Positions 1 to 8,226 of a stretch of 36,220 nucleotides of DNA are shown piece after piece. A program made the position numbers and the translations under genes. The stretch lies in contig JAUVAU010000022.1 of NCBI GenBank assembly GCA_030591565.1, positions 1-36,220 on the forward strand, written 5' to 3'. Position 1 is the first letter of the stretch. Each line of letters opens with the position of its first letter. Below the pieces are notes generated by a model, which saw only the letters and a program-made list of their open reading frames with translations, had not been told where the DNA came from and made no database searches. This DNA is from Deltaproteobacteria bacterium. GTDB taxonomy: Bacteria > Desulfobacterota > Deferrisomatia > Deferrisomatales > BM512.

Positions 1-52
1 AAATTAAGAGAATGATTTGGGGCAGTCTACCTAATTTCCTATTCATTCCATT

Positions 53-130
53 ATGGTAGGGTCGGGCTGTTTGAGGCGCGGCGTTAGCCGAGCCGAGTTC
101 ATGACCCGTTCCAATGTTTTGATCTACCAT
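53..130. other. Nested inverted repeats near the window edge, possible RNA structure
   Basis: No gene is seen in the first 476 bases. ATGGTAG at 53-59 is complementary to CTACCAT at 124-130. Inside it GGTC (60-63) can pair with GACC (103-106), GGCT (65-68) with AGCC (91-94), and CGGC (79-82) with GCCG (87-90) around a GTTA loop. The nesting suggests a folded transcript or a terminal domain of something that starts before the window. I do not recognise it as tmRNA, RNase P, 6S or SRP RNA. The short arms mean chance is possible. Confidence 0.3.
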
Positions 131-422
131 CCCCCTTCAAGCGGTTGAAGCGAGTGGCGGAGGATTAGAACCTTACGCGGAAGCGAACGGATGTGAGCGG
201 CTTCGGAAGGTTCCCGGAGCAGTGAGCGGTCCGCGTAGCGGAGCAGAGCTTGCGGGGTGTCTGGGGATTAAAGGGGGATTGACAAGAATCCCCCTTTACC
301 GCTCCAGCCCTCGAAGAGGGAGAGCGGAACGCCTTTAAATACCAGTAGAAAAGGCCCACTTTTTCAAGTGGGCCTTCCAATCCAAATCAAAAAAAAGCCA
401 AGCGGCTTGAGCGTCCCCCCCC
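131..422 (+). repeat. Structured intergenic repeat, copy 1
   Basis: This is homologous to 5071-5345 in the same orientation. The order is: hairpin CTTCAA/TTGAAG (135-150); a stem GAACCTT (168-174) with AAGGTTC (207-213) and inner GAAGC/GCTTC; a conserved block ending AGCTTGCGGGGTGTC (247-261); an 11-bp hairpin 270-297 with loop GACAAG; a two-part hairpin 299-327 with CCCTC-GAA-GAGGG at its tip; an 11-bp hairpin 351-376; a 5-bp hairpin 395-408; and the end block GAGCGTCCCCCC (409-420). Stem sequences differ from copy 2 but stay paired. It lies 54 bases upstream of cysS on the coding strand. A small open frame on its minus strand is taken as non-coding. Confidence 0.8.
349..408 (-). terminator. 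Tandem terminator-like hairpins inside repeat copy 1
   Basis: Read on the minus strand, a 5-bp hairpin (408-395) is followed by a run of T residues (394-389). It is followed by an 11-bp hairpin with loop GAAA (376-351) and a short T run. Both resemble intrinsic terminators for transcription leftwards. No minus-strand gene in the window reads into this copy, so its use here is unknown. Confidence 0.5.
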
Positions 423-476
423 TTTTGTGGTACTTTTTACGACCTTGAAATGAACGCACCCGGAGGAATTAGATAA

Positions 477-1961
477 ATGGCGCTTCGCGTATTCAATACA
501 ATCAGCGGCAAGAAGGAGCTGCTAAAGACGGTCGAGCCCGGCAAGATCGGGATGTACGTCTGCGGCGTCACCGTCTACGACCTCTGCCATATCGGCCATG
601 CGCGCTCTGTCGTGGTCTTCGACGTGATCTACCGCTACCTGCAATACGCCACCTATGACGTCACCTACGTGCGGAACTTCACCGACGTTGACGACAAGAT
701 AATCAAGCGCGCCAATGAGGAAGGCATCTCGACCAAAGAGCTGACCGAGCGCAATATCGAAGCCTTCTACGAAGACATGGACGCGCTGGGCATTGCGCGT
801 CCCACCATCGAGCCCAGAGCCACCGAGCATGTGGAAGAGATGGTGGCCCACATCGAAAAGCTGATTGAAAAAGGTGTGGCCTACAACGTGGATGGAGATG
901 TCTACTTCTCGGTCAACGCTTTTGACGGCTACGGCAAGCTGAGCGGCAGGAACCTTGATGACCTCATGGCCGGGGCCAGGGTCGAGGTGGACGAGCGCAA
1001 GCGCAATCCCCTGGACTTTGCCCTATGGAAGGCCACAAAGCCCGGTGAGCCCTTCTGGACGAGCCCCTGGGGCGATGGCAGGCCCGGTTGGCATATCGAG
1101 TGCAGCGTCATGGGCCAGAAATACCTGGGTGAAACCCTGGACATCCACGGCGGCGGCAAGGACCTGGTCTTTCCCCACCATGAGAACGAGGTGGCCCAGG
1201 CCGAGGCGCTCACCGGCAAGCCCTTCGTCAACTACTGGCTCCATAACGGCTTCGTAAATATCGACCAGGAGAAGATGTCCAAGTCCCTTGGCAACTTCTT
1301 CACCATCCGCGACGTGCTGAAAGCGGTCCACCCCGAGGTGCTGCGCTTCTTTCTCCTCTCCCACCACTACCGCAGCCCGCTGGACTACACGGACACGGCG
1401 CTGCGCGACGCCCGGGTGGCGATGGACAGGCTCTACGGGCTGGTGGGCAGGCTTGAGGAAGTGGTGGCCGGGTGCGACCAGTCGGTGGGTGTGGACACCA
1501 AAAAACTCTCCGCAGAGGGGGTGAAGGTCCACGAAGCGGTCCTGGCGATGTTCAACAAGTTTGAGACCGCCATGAACGATGACTTCAACACCGCCAAGGC
1601 GCTGGGCCACATGCACAAATGCGCCCGCGTGGTGGGTTCCTTCCTCCACGAGGGCTTCGAAAGGGATGAGACGACGCTGGCGCTCCTCTGCTACGTACTC
1701 ACCAGTTTCAAGAAGATCGGCTCCGTCCTGGGAATCCTCGAACACCCGGCGGTCGAGTACTTTTCCAAGCAGCAGGCCGAAGTGGTGGCCGAGCTGGAGA
1801 TCGACGCAGCCGAAATAGATGTGCTTGTAAAGCAGCGCATTGAGGCCCGCGCAGCCAAGGATTGGGCGCTGGCCGACGAGATAAGGGATAAGCTCGTAGC
1901 GATGAGCATCGTCCTTGAGGATGGCCCGGAAGGCACCACCTGGAAAGCAAAGGCGGACTGA
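477..1961 (+). CDS. cysS: Cysteinyl-tRNA synthetase
   Basis: It charges tRNA-Cys with cysteine in the cytoplasm. The 494-residue protein is a full-length class I synthetase. The HIGH motif is at residues 38-41 and KMSKS at 266-270. The zinc ligands expected from E. coli CysRS are all present at matching positions: Cys29, Cys209, His234 (in HHENE) and Glu238. The C-terminal helical DALR-like and anticodon-binding region completes the family length. The start is supported by GGAGG ten bases upstream of the ATG. uvrB follows after 11 bases, so the two are likely co-transcribed. The open frames on the other strand inside this gene are shadows. Confidence 0.98.
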   Translation: MALRVFNTISGKKELLKTVEPGKIGMYVCGVTVYDLCHIGHARSVVVFDVIYRYLQYATYDVTYVRNFTDVDDKIIKRANEEGISTKELTERNIEAFYEDMDALGIARPTIEPRATEHVEEMVAHIEKLIEKGVAYNVDGDVYFSVNAFDGYGKLSGRNLDDLMAGARVEVDERKRNPLDFALWKATKPGEPFWTSPWGDGRPGWHIECSVMGQKYLGETLDIHGGGKDLVFPHHENEVAQAEALTGKPFVNYWLHNGFVNIDQEKMSKSLGNFFTIRDVLKAVHPEVLRFFLLSHHYRSPLDYTDTALRDARVAMDRLYGLVGRLEEVVAGCDQSVGVDTKKLSAEGVKVHEAVLAMFNKFETAMNDDFNTAKALGHMHKCARVVGSFLHEGFERDETTLALLCYVLTSFKKIGSVLGILEHPAVEYFSKQQAEVVAELEIDAAEIDVLVKQRIEARAAKDWALADEIRDKLVAMSIVLEDGPEGTTWKAKAD

Positions 1962-1972
1962 CCGCGAGAGAG

Positions 1973-4018
1973 ATGTCCCAACCCTTCAAACTGGTAACCG
2001 ATTTCACCCTCAGCCAGGCCCAGAGTCAGGCGGTGGACACCCTTGCGCGGGAGACCCTGGCGGGAACCCCCGCTCAAATTCTTCTCGGGGTCACGGGATC
2101 GGGCAAGACCTTCACCATAGCCAATCTGGTGGAGCGCATCCAGCGCCCTACCCTCGTCCTCGCACCCAACAAGACGCTGGCCGCGCAGCTCTACGCCGAG
2201 TTCCACTCGCTTTTTCCCGACAACGCGGTGGAGTATTTCGTCAGCTACTACGACTACTACCAGCCTGAAGCCTATCTGCCCCATCAGGACCTCTACATCG
2301 AGAAGGATTCGTCGATAAACGACCGCATCGACCGGCTGCGCCACTCCGCCACCCACGCGCTCCTGACCCGGCGCGATACTCTCATCGTGGCGAGCGTCTC
2401 CTGTATTTACGGGCTGGGCGACCCCGAAGCCTACGAGAAGATGATCCTCTACCTTGAGACGGGCTTTGAAGTGGACCGCGACAAGGTGCTGCGAAAGCTC
2501 GTCGACCTCCAGTACACGCGCAACGACATCGACTTTCATCGCGGCACCTTCCGCGTCAGGGGCGACGTGGTGGAGATATTCCCCGCTTACGAAGACGAGC
2601 ACGCGATCCGTGTGGAGTTCTTCGGCGACGAGATCGAACAGATAACCCTCGTGGACCCGCTGCGTGGCCTGAGGCTGGGCACCATGAAGTCCGTACTGGT
2701 CCCGCCGGCCAGCCATTACGTGACGTCGAGGGATGTCATGGACCGGGCGATAAAGACGATACAGGACGAGCTTCAGCTGCGTCTGACCGAGCTGAATGGT
2801 CAAAACAAGCTTGTGGAGGCCCAGAGGCTTGAGCAGCGCACGATGTTCGATATAGAGATGATGGAGGAGATGGGGTTCTGCACCGGCATCGAGAACTATT
2901 CACGCCATCTCACGGGACAGCAGGAAGGTGAGCCGCCCCCCACCCTGCTCGACTACTTTCCCGACGATTTCCTTCTGGTGGTAGACGAAAGCCATATCTC
3001 CATCCCCCAGGTGGGCGGCATGTACAAGGGCGACCGTTCGCGCAAGACGACCCTGGTTGACTTCGGCTTCCGCCTCCCCTCGGCGCTGGACAACCGACCG
3101 CTCAGGTTTGACGAATTCGAGCAGCGCATAAAGCAGACCATCTACGTCTCCGCCACCCCCGCCGGGTATGAGCGGGAAAGCGCCGGAGACAAGGTGGTGG
3201 AGCAGATAATCCGTCCCACCGGGCTGACCGACCCGGAGATGATAGTGCGCCCCGCCGAGAGCCAGGTGGATGACCTGCTGGCCGAGATTCGAGCGAACGT
3301 CGCGAGGGGCGAGCGCGTCCTGGTCACCACGCTGACCAAGAGAATGTCCGAGGACCTGACGCGCTACTACACCGACCTTGGGGTCAAGGCCTGCTACCTC
3401 CACTCGGACATAGATACTCTGGAAAGAATCAAGATAATTAGGGAGTTACGCCGGGGCGAGCATGACGTGTTGGTCGGGATCAATCTCTTGCGGGAGGGGC
3501 TGGACATCCCCGAAGTCTCCCTGGTCGCGATCCTCGACGCCGACAAGGAGGGCTTCCTCAGGAGCGAAACGAGCCTGATACAGACCTCGGGCCGTGCGGC
3601 GCGGAACGTGAGGGGCAAGGTGATCCTCTACGCCGACAAGATCACCGGCTCGATGGAGCGCGCCATGTACGAGTGCAGCCGCAGGCGCGAGCTTCAGGTC
3701 GAATACAACCGGGTCCACGATATAACGCCGGAATCGGTGACCAAGAAGATCGACAACCTCCTCGGCTCAGTCTACGAGATGGACTACGTGACCATACCCA
3801 TATCCGACGACCTGCCCGAACTGAGCCCCGCAGAGATCGACAAGGAGATCAAGCGGCTGAAGAAAAAGATGCTGGACGCCGCCGCATCCCTTGAATTCGA
3901 GGAAGCCGCCCGCTGCCGCGATGAGGTCCATTCCCTTGAAAAGTACGGGATGGCGGTTATTGACGACAGGAACGTGGGCATCAAACGTAAAAGCAAAAAG
4001 AAAAAAGGCAGAAAATAG
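1973..4018 (+). CDS. uvrB: Excinuclease ABC subunit B
   Basis: This is the DNA damage-verification helicase of nucleotide excision repair. It works with UvrA, which loads it, and UvrC, which cuts; neither partner is in this window. The 681-residue protein has the Walker A motif GVTGSGKT at 39-46 (Lys45), the aromatic beta-hairpin [10 protein letters not shown] at 92-101 that inserts between strands, DESH at 338-341, SATPAGYE and the QTSGRAARN helicase motif. A C-terminal UVR domain (about 635-670) binds UvrC. The numbering matches E. coli UvrB closely. The tail is unusually basic, with Lys/Arg runs after the UVR domain. It starts 11 bases after cysS with purine-rich GAGAGAG before the ATG. 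Confidence 0.98.
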   Translation: MSQPFKLVTDFTLSQAQSQAVDTLARETLAGTPAQILLGVTGSGKTFTIANLVERIQRPTLVLAPNKTLAAQLYAEFHSLFPDNAVEYFVSYYDYYQPEAYLPHQDLYIEKDSSINDRIDRLRHSATHALLTRRDTLIVASVSCIYGLGDPEAYEKMILYLETGFEVDRDKVLRKLVDLQYTRNDIDFHRGTFRVRGDVVEIFPAYEDEHAIRVEFFGDEIEQITLVDPLRGLRLGTMKSVLVPPASHYVTSRDVMDRAIKTIQDELQLRLTELNGQNKLVEAQRLEQRTMFDIEMMEEMGFCTGIENYSRHLTGQQEGEPPPTLLDYFPDDFLLVVDESHISIPQVGGMYKGDRSRKTTLVDFGFRLPSALDNRPLRFDEFEQRIKQTIYVSATPAGYERESAGDKVVEQIIRPTGLTDPEMIVRPAESQVDDLLAEIRANVARGERVLVTTLTKRMSEDLTRYYTDLGVKACYLHSDIDTLERIKIIRELRRGEHDVLVGINLLREGLDIPEVSLVAILDADKEGFLRSETSLIQTSGRAARNVRGKVILYADKITGSMERAMYECSRRRELQVEYNRVHDITPESVTKKIDNLLGSVYEMDYVTIPISDDLPELSPAEIDKEIKRLKKKMLDAAASLEFEEAARCRDEVHSLEKYGMAVIDDRNVGIKRKSKKKKGRK

Positions 4019-4083
4019 CCCTTGTTACAATATGTTATCAAAATTAATTAAAGTTATTTATAGTCACAGATAGGTGTAAACGG

Positions 4084-5013
4084 ATGAGCGCAGACAACTC
4101 CCACGGTTCGACCAAGGCGATTATATACGCCTTTGGCGCCAATTTCGGCATCGCCATCGCCAAGACGGCGGGCGCGGTCATCACCCACTCCGGGTCCATG
4201 CTCGCCGAGGCGATCCACTCCTATGCCGACTGCGCCAATCAGGGGTTGCTCTTCATCGGTTTGTCCCGAGCCAAAAGACCGCCCGATGCAAAACACCCGC
4301 TGGGCTACGGAAAGACGATATATTTCTGGTCCTTCATCGTCGCCCTCATGCTCTTCAGCATGGGCGGGCTCTTCTCCGTCTACGAGGGCGTGCACAAGTT
4401 CTCGGCTGTCCTGGATGGCTCCGCCCACCCCCTTGAAAAACCCTGGCTTGCCATAGCCATTCTCCTGCTGGGAATAGTTCTGGAGGGTCTGTCGCTGATG
4501 GGGGCGCTTCGGGAGAGCCGCGAGAGCAGACGGGGCAAGAGCCTCTGGCAGTGGTTCAAGGAGAGCCGCGAGTCCATCTACCTTGTGGTGATAGGGGAAG
4601 ACATCGCGGCGCTGCTGGGGCTGTCGTTCGCCTTGATAGCGGTGACATTGACGGCGCTCACCGGCAACCTCATCTACGACGCGCTGGGCAGCGTCGCCGT
4701 GGGGCTGCTGCTCATAGTCGTCGCCATAGTCGTGGGGATAGAGATCAAGAGCCTGCTCATAGGAGAAAGCGCCGAACGCGAGGTCGAAGAAGCCATCACT
4801 GCCTTTCTCGCTGAACATCCCGCTGTGGCCGAGCTGCTGAACCTGAAGACATTGCAAATGGGGGCGGACGTGATGGTGGCGGTAAAAGCGCGGATGACGG
4901 AAGAAAATTCAGCCAAAAAGATGATCGCCGAGATCAACCGGTGCGAAGCGGAACTGAAGAGAGCCTTCCCCCAGATACGCTGGGTATTCTTTGAACCGGA
5001 CGACAAGGCTTAG
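4084..5013 (+). CDS. Cation diffusion facilitator family transporter
   Basis: This is a predicted inner-membrane efflux protein for divalent metal cations using the proton gradient. The 309-residue protein has about six hydrophobic segments in the first 210 residues, then a soluble C-terminal domain of about 100 residues typical of the family. The metal-site motif H-x3-D is visible in TM2 (His45, Asp49). Acidic residues in TM5 (Glu171, Asp172 in GEDIAALLG) would complete the transport site. The metal cannot be told from sequence. A 65-base AT-rich gap separates it from uvrB. AGGTG about 7 bases before the ATG is a modest ribosome site. Repeat copy 2 lies just downstream. Confidence 0.9.
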   Translation: MSADNSHGSTKAIIYAFGANFGIAIAKTAGAVITHSGSMLAEAIHSYADCANQGLLFIGLSRAKRPPDAKHPLGYGKTIYFWSFIVALMLFSMGGLFSVYEGVHKFSAVLDGSAHPLEKPWLAIAILLLGIVLEGLSLMGALRESRESRRGKSLWQWFKESRESIYLVVIGEDIAALLGLSFALIAVTLTALTGNLIYDALGSVAVGLLLIVVAIVVGIEIKSLLIGESAEREVEEAITAFLAEHPAVAELLNLKTLQMGADVMVAVKARMTEENSAKKMIAEINRCEAELKRAFPQIRWVFFEPDDKA

Positions 5014-5070
5014 GGGGCAGCGCTGGGGGCCAGATACCCTTGACCACGTTTTTGACCTTGACCCTAAACT

Positions 5071-5345
5071 CCCCGTCCAAGCGGAGCAGTTCAGCTCGCA
5101 GGATCAGGAGGTCATACTTTATAGCGAGCGCGAGCGAGCGGCTTTATGACCTCCCCGGAGAGGTGAACGATCAGCGCAGCTTGCGGGGTGTCCAGGGGTC
5201 GAGGGGAGGTTGACAAGAACCTCCCCTCCGTCGCTAAAGCCCTCGTAGAGGGCGAGCGAAACAACCCAGTCGGAACCCTCCAAAACAGAAAAGGCCTCCG
5301 TGAGGAGGCCCACCAAACAAAAAGCCGAGCGGCGAGCGTCCCCCC
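5071..5345 (+). repeat. Structured intergenic repeat, copy 2
   Basis: This fills most of the gap 5014-5344, which has no gene. The order matches copy 1: a 10-bp stem GGAGGTCATA (5107-5116) with TATGACCTCC (5145-5154); the block AGCTTGCGGGGTGTC (5178-5192), identical to copy 1; an 11-bp hairpin 5201-5228 with loop GACAAG; a hairpin 5231-5259 with CCCTC-GTA-GAGGG at its tip; GGCCTCC/GGAGGCC (5293-5310); GCC/GGC (5324-5333); and the end block GAGCGTCCCCCC (5334-5345). The end touches the stop codon of the minus-strand gene at 5345. Bases 5014-5070 between the transporter and the element show nothing clear. Confidence 0.8.
5282..5333 (-). terminator. Tandem intrinsic terminators inside repeat copy 2
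   Basis: On the minus strand the gene ending at 5345 is followed by a short GCC/GGC hairpin (5333-5324) with TTTTTGTTT. Next comes a 7-bp GC-rich hairpin GGCCTCC/GGAGGCC (5310-5293) with a TTTTCTGTTTT tract. The second is a canonical Rho-independent terminator and probably ends the transcript of the two genes 8049-5345. Confidence 0.75.
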
Positions 5346-6433
5346 TACACCACCGTGCAACCGGCTTTCTTCAATAGCCCGGAGCGCTTCTTCTTCCACG
5401 CCTTCAGCTGTTTCTGGAAGACATCGAAGACGCCGAACTCCTCGGCTATGCCCCCCAGAGCCGCCAGGGCGCCCTCAAAAAGGACTTTGGGGCGTTCATC
5501 CCCTGCGTACCCCACCGTTCGATCCACGTAGGAGAATTCGTCAATGAAGGGGTCCAGGAAGGGGAACTCCTCGGAGAGCGCAAGAAATGTCCTGTTCATA
5601 ATCATCTTGAAGCCGTCGACACCGCCGGTTTGGGGCAGCGCCATGTCTTCCAGATAGCGGAAAAGCTCGCCAATGGCGGCGACGGTATCCGGTTCGAGGT
5701 CGATCTCTTCTTCTTTGGCTGGGGCTGGGGTCGCTATTTTGGAGGGGTCGTAATCGTTGTCGAAAAGCTCCATCACGTTGGCGGCGCGGACGCCCTCACC
5801 ACCCTCTGCCGCCTCTTTTTCCTCCAATTCCTGGTTTATGGCCGCTTCCACATCGATCTTGTAGACATTGAAGGTCGCGCCATTGTCGCTTATCCGCTCG
5901 CTCAAAAGCTCCAGATTCGCTTCCTCATCATCTTCCAGCGCGCCCCGGAAGTTGAAATACGCCGCGACCTGCTCGCCGCTTATCATCATGAAGTACGCGC
6001 TGCCGCCATGGGTGAGCTTCACTTCAACGTAGCCGGTGAGCCCTTCCTCCACCATTTTTATCAGCAGGCCGGTGAAATCGGTGAACTCGGCGTCAAGGTT
6101 GCTGAACACCTCGATGGCATGCACGGCGTTCGCGAAGAGGTCCAGCACCGTATCCTCAAGCTCATAAACCGAAACGATGAAGTTCCCCGACTCCAGCTCC
6201 GAAAAAGCCCTCGCCTTGGCTATATCCCCCTCAATCGCCCTGTCGCCGTTTCTGTATATCCAGTTCAACTCGGTGCCCAGGTCGAAAACCATGGTGATGT
6301 CGGTCTGCCCGAAGGTGAAGTGGATGAGGCCGCAGCCATACTCCCCTATCATGTGCTCGACAAGCCGCTCGATCTTGAGGTAGTAGCTGTTGAGGCCGCT
6401 AAGCGCGGCCCTGCTCTTTGGAACCAGTAGCAT
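5345..6433 (-). CDS. Uncharacterised soluble protein, DUF4388/PATAN-like segment
   Basis: The function is not recognised. The 362-residue protein has no signal peptide or membrane segment. Residues about 112-165 (FTDFTGLLIKMVEEGLTGYV onwards, then ISGEQVAAYFNFRG) follow the pattern of the DUF4388/PATAN-type domains found in delta-proteobacterial signalling proteins; this is a resemblance read by eye. An acidic linker (about 202-250) separates it from a helical C-terminal domain ending in a basic stretch (KAWKKKRSGLLKK). It lies 65 bases downstream of the zinc-ribbon sensor gene on the same strand, so it may be its effector partner. No strong ribosome site precedes the ATG, and a shorter start is possible. 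Confidence 0.75.
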   Translation of the reverse strand: MLLVPKSRAALSGLNSYYLKIERLVEHMIGEYGCGLIHFTFGQTDITMVFDLGTELNWIYRNGDRAIEGDIAKARAFSELESGNFIVSVYELEDTVLDLFANAVHAIEVFSNLDAEFTDFTGLLIKMVEEGLTGYVEVKLTHGGSAYFMMISGEQVAAYFNFRGALEDDEEANLELLSERISDNGATFNVYKIDVEAAINQELEEKEAAEGGEGVRAANVMELFDNDYDPSKIATPAPAKEEEIDLEPDTVAAIGELFRYLEDMALPQTGGVDGFKMIMNRTFLALSEEFPFLDPFIDEFSYVDRTVGYAGDERPKVLFEGALAALGGIAEEFGVFDVFQKQLKAWKKKRSGLLKKAGCTVV

Positions 6434-6498
6434 TGATAACCCGATACCCCGATAAAAGTGTTAATGAAAATGCGTTACACAAGGGACTATAAGGCTTT

Positions 6499-8049
6499 TT
6501 AGCGACGCCGTCTCATTCTTTCTATGGACAGCCTGATGCTATCGCGCATCCTTGAGACCGCCACGGCAAGCGCCCCGATCTCATCGCTCCGCCTGATGTT
6601 GATCTCGGCGTCCAGCTCACCCACGCTTATCCTGTAGGCCGCATCGGCGAGGGTTTTAAGCGGTCTGGTTATACGGACGCCCGTTATCACCGCCAGGACA
6701 AACGCCACCAGCAGTGTTATCGCCAAGATCATCAACCCCACAACCTTGACCTCCTCCAGGGCTGCAAAGGCCTCCCGGTCGCTTTGGAGGAGAATGAGCC
6801 CCCAGGGGCCGTTGCCCTTCTCTATCACGCCGATATTCTTGACGCCCCTCCAGTTGAAATAGACCAGCCCCGAGCCGCCCTCCATGAACTTTGCGATAAG
6901 CGGATGGGAAGAGTCGATCCCCGTGAGATTCCCCGCGCCAGTCACGATATGGCCGCTGCCGTTCACCACGAAGGCCGCGCCCGACTTGCCGCCATCCCAG
7001 GCGGAGAGTTGCTCTTTTAGCCCGGAGGTCGTGATCGCGCAGACGACGGCTCCTGTGGGCTTGCCCTTTTTCATTAGCGGCAGCGCCAACACCAGCGACT
7101 GATCGTCAAGGGTCGCTTCCGGGTTCTTCCACTCAACGAGCTTCCCGCCTGCCATCACCTCTTGGTAGAAGCCGGAACCGGAGTAGTCGATCAGCTTCCC
7201 CTCGTCGCTGCGGGCGATATTCATCCCCTTGGTGTTGAGGGTGAAAAGCTCCTGCACCCAGGGGTTGGAGGCCGCAAAACCCCTCAAAATGGGCTCTTGC
7301 TGCTTTCTCTTGTCGGCTTGAAACTGGGGAAGCGCTGCGATGGTCTCCAGCATCCCGGTCGAGCGTTCATAGAGACTGGTGGCGCTGGCCGCCATGGCGG
7401 AGGCGGTGGCTGTCACGGTCTTTTCAGTTGCTCCGCGCAGCTGCTGCTCCACCTGCGTGTAGACGAGGTAGCCAAGGAGGGTCAGCGGCACCACGCTGAC
7501 CAGCGTCATTATGGAGACGATCTTGGAGGACAAGCCAAAAGCCGACCGTTTTTGGGGCGGGCTCAGGTCCACGCCAGCCCTGTCGAATTCATTGCGATAG
7601 CGTGGTTTGTCCTCCGACCCGCTGCGATCATAGGCGACGGCTGCCGCATCGTCGCCACTGGTTACCGAGTAACCTTCCGGCGATTCCTCTTCGTCACCCT
7701 CTTCATCAGCGGTGGCGGGGGGTGCCTCTTCCTCGACAATTTGAGTCATTGCGCCAGCCGGGGCCGACTCCTCATCGTCATCCGACCCTTCGCCGTCACC
7801 GCCATCCCCTGCCTCTTCCTCCGTCAGTGAACTCTGCGGCGTCACGGCCCCCAACTCCTCTTCGACCCAGAACCCCTCCTTCGGCTCGGACATCTCGGGG
7901 GTTGGGGCAACTTCTTCAGGGGGCTCCCGGGGCTTCTCCACGATGATGTGGTGGGAGCAGGCCTTGCACTTGATCTTCACCTTGGCGGCGGTGAGCTTCT
8001 CAGGATTGATCTTGTATTTCTTTTTGCAATTTCCACAAGTCACTATCAT
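6499..8049 (-). CDS. Zinc-ribbon, Cache and HAMP domain membrane sensor without output domain
   Basis: This 516-residue protein has unusual parts in order. A cytoplasmic MJ0042-type zinc ribbon has Cys5, Cys8, Cys28 and Cys31. A long acidic, low-complexity linker (about 40-165) comes next, then TM1 (about 177-197). A periplasmic region of about 235 residues resembles a double Cache sensor and is followed by TM2 (about 436-458) and a HAMP domain (about 459-512). The chain ends right after HAMP in RMRRRR, with no kinase, GGDEF or methyl-accepting domain. I infer a ligand sensor that passes its signal by HAMP or zinc ribbon contacts, perhaps to the next gene. AGGCGG 9 bases upstream supports the ATG. 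Confidence 0.85.
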   Translation of the reverse strand: MIVTCGNCKKKYKINPEKLTAAKVKIKCKACSHHIIVEKPREPPEEVAPTPEMSEPKEGFWVEEELGAVTPQSSLTEEEAGDGGDGEGSDDDEESAPAGAMTQIVEEEAPPATADEEGDEEESPEGYSVTSGDDAAAVAYDRSGSEDKPRYRNEFDRAGVDLSPPQKRSAFGLSSKIVSIMTLVSVVPLTLLGYLVYTQVEQQLRGATEKTVTATASAMAASATSLYERSTGMLETIAALPQFQADKRKQQEPILRGFAASNPWVQELFTLNTKGMNIARSDEGKLIDYSGSGFYQEVMAGGKLVEWKNPEATLDDQSLVLALPLMKKGKPTGAVVCAITTSGLKEQLSAWDGGKSGAAFVVNGSGHIVTGAGNLTGIDSSHPLIAKFMEGGSGLVYFNWRGVKNIGVIEKGNGPWGLILLQSDREAFAALEEVKVVGLMILAITLLVAFVLAVITGVRITRPLKTLADAAYRISVGELDAEINIRRSDEIGALAVAVSRMRDSIRLSIERMRRRR

Positions 8050-8226
8050 TTATCGGTACCGCCTCGCATGGTCTCTAGCATTCATTTCCCTGGAAATTTT
8101 TTCAAGGGAAGAGCACAACGGCTTCATTCCTGGATATCTTACCCGGCAAAACCAAAAGTGTTACGGCTAACTTCCCGAACATCCATGAAAATATAGCCAG
8201 TTGGGGGCAAACGGTCCAGCCCCTTG

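Noticed and set aside
165-380. 71-residue minus-strand open frame
   Set aside because: It lies wholly inside the structured repeat, and the equivalent frame in copy 2 is not conserved as protein; the hairpins explain the sequence better.
421-476. Sigma-54 type promoter before cysS (TGGTAC)
   Set aside because: The -12 element TTGC is missing at the needed distance.
1691-2803. 370-residue minus-strand open frame
   Set aside because: It is antisense to cysS and uvrB, whose motifs are complete; a shadow frame in GC-rich DNA.
5112-5399. 95-residue minus-strand open frame over repeat copy 2
   Set aside because: It overlaps the end of a well-formed gene and the repeat hairpins, and its composition reads as translated repeat.
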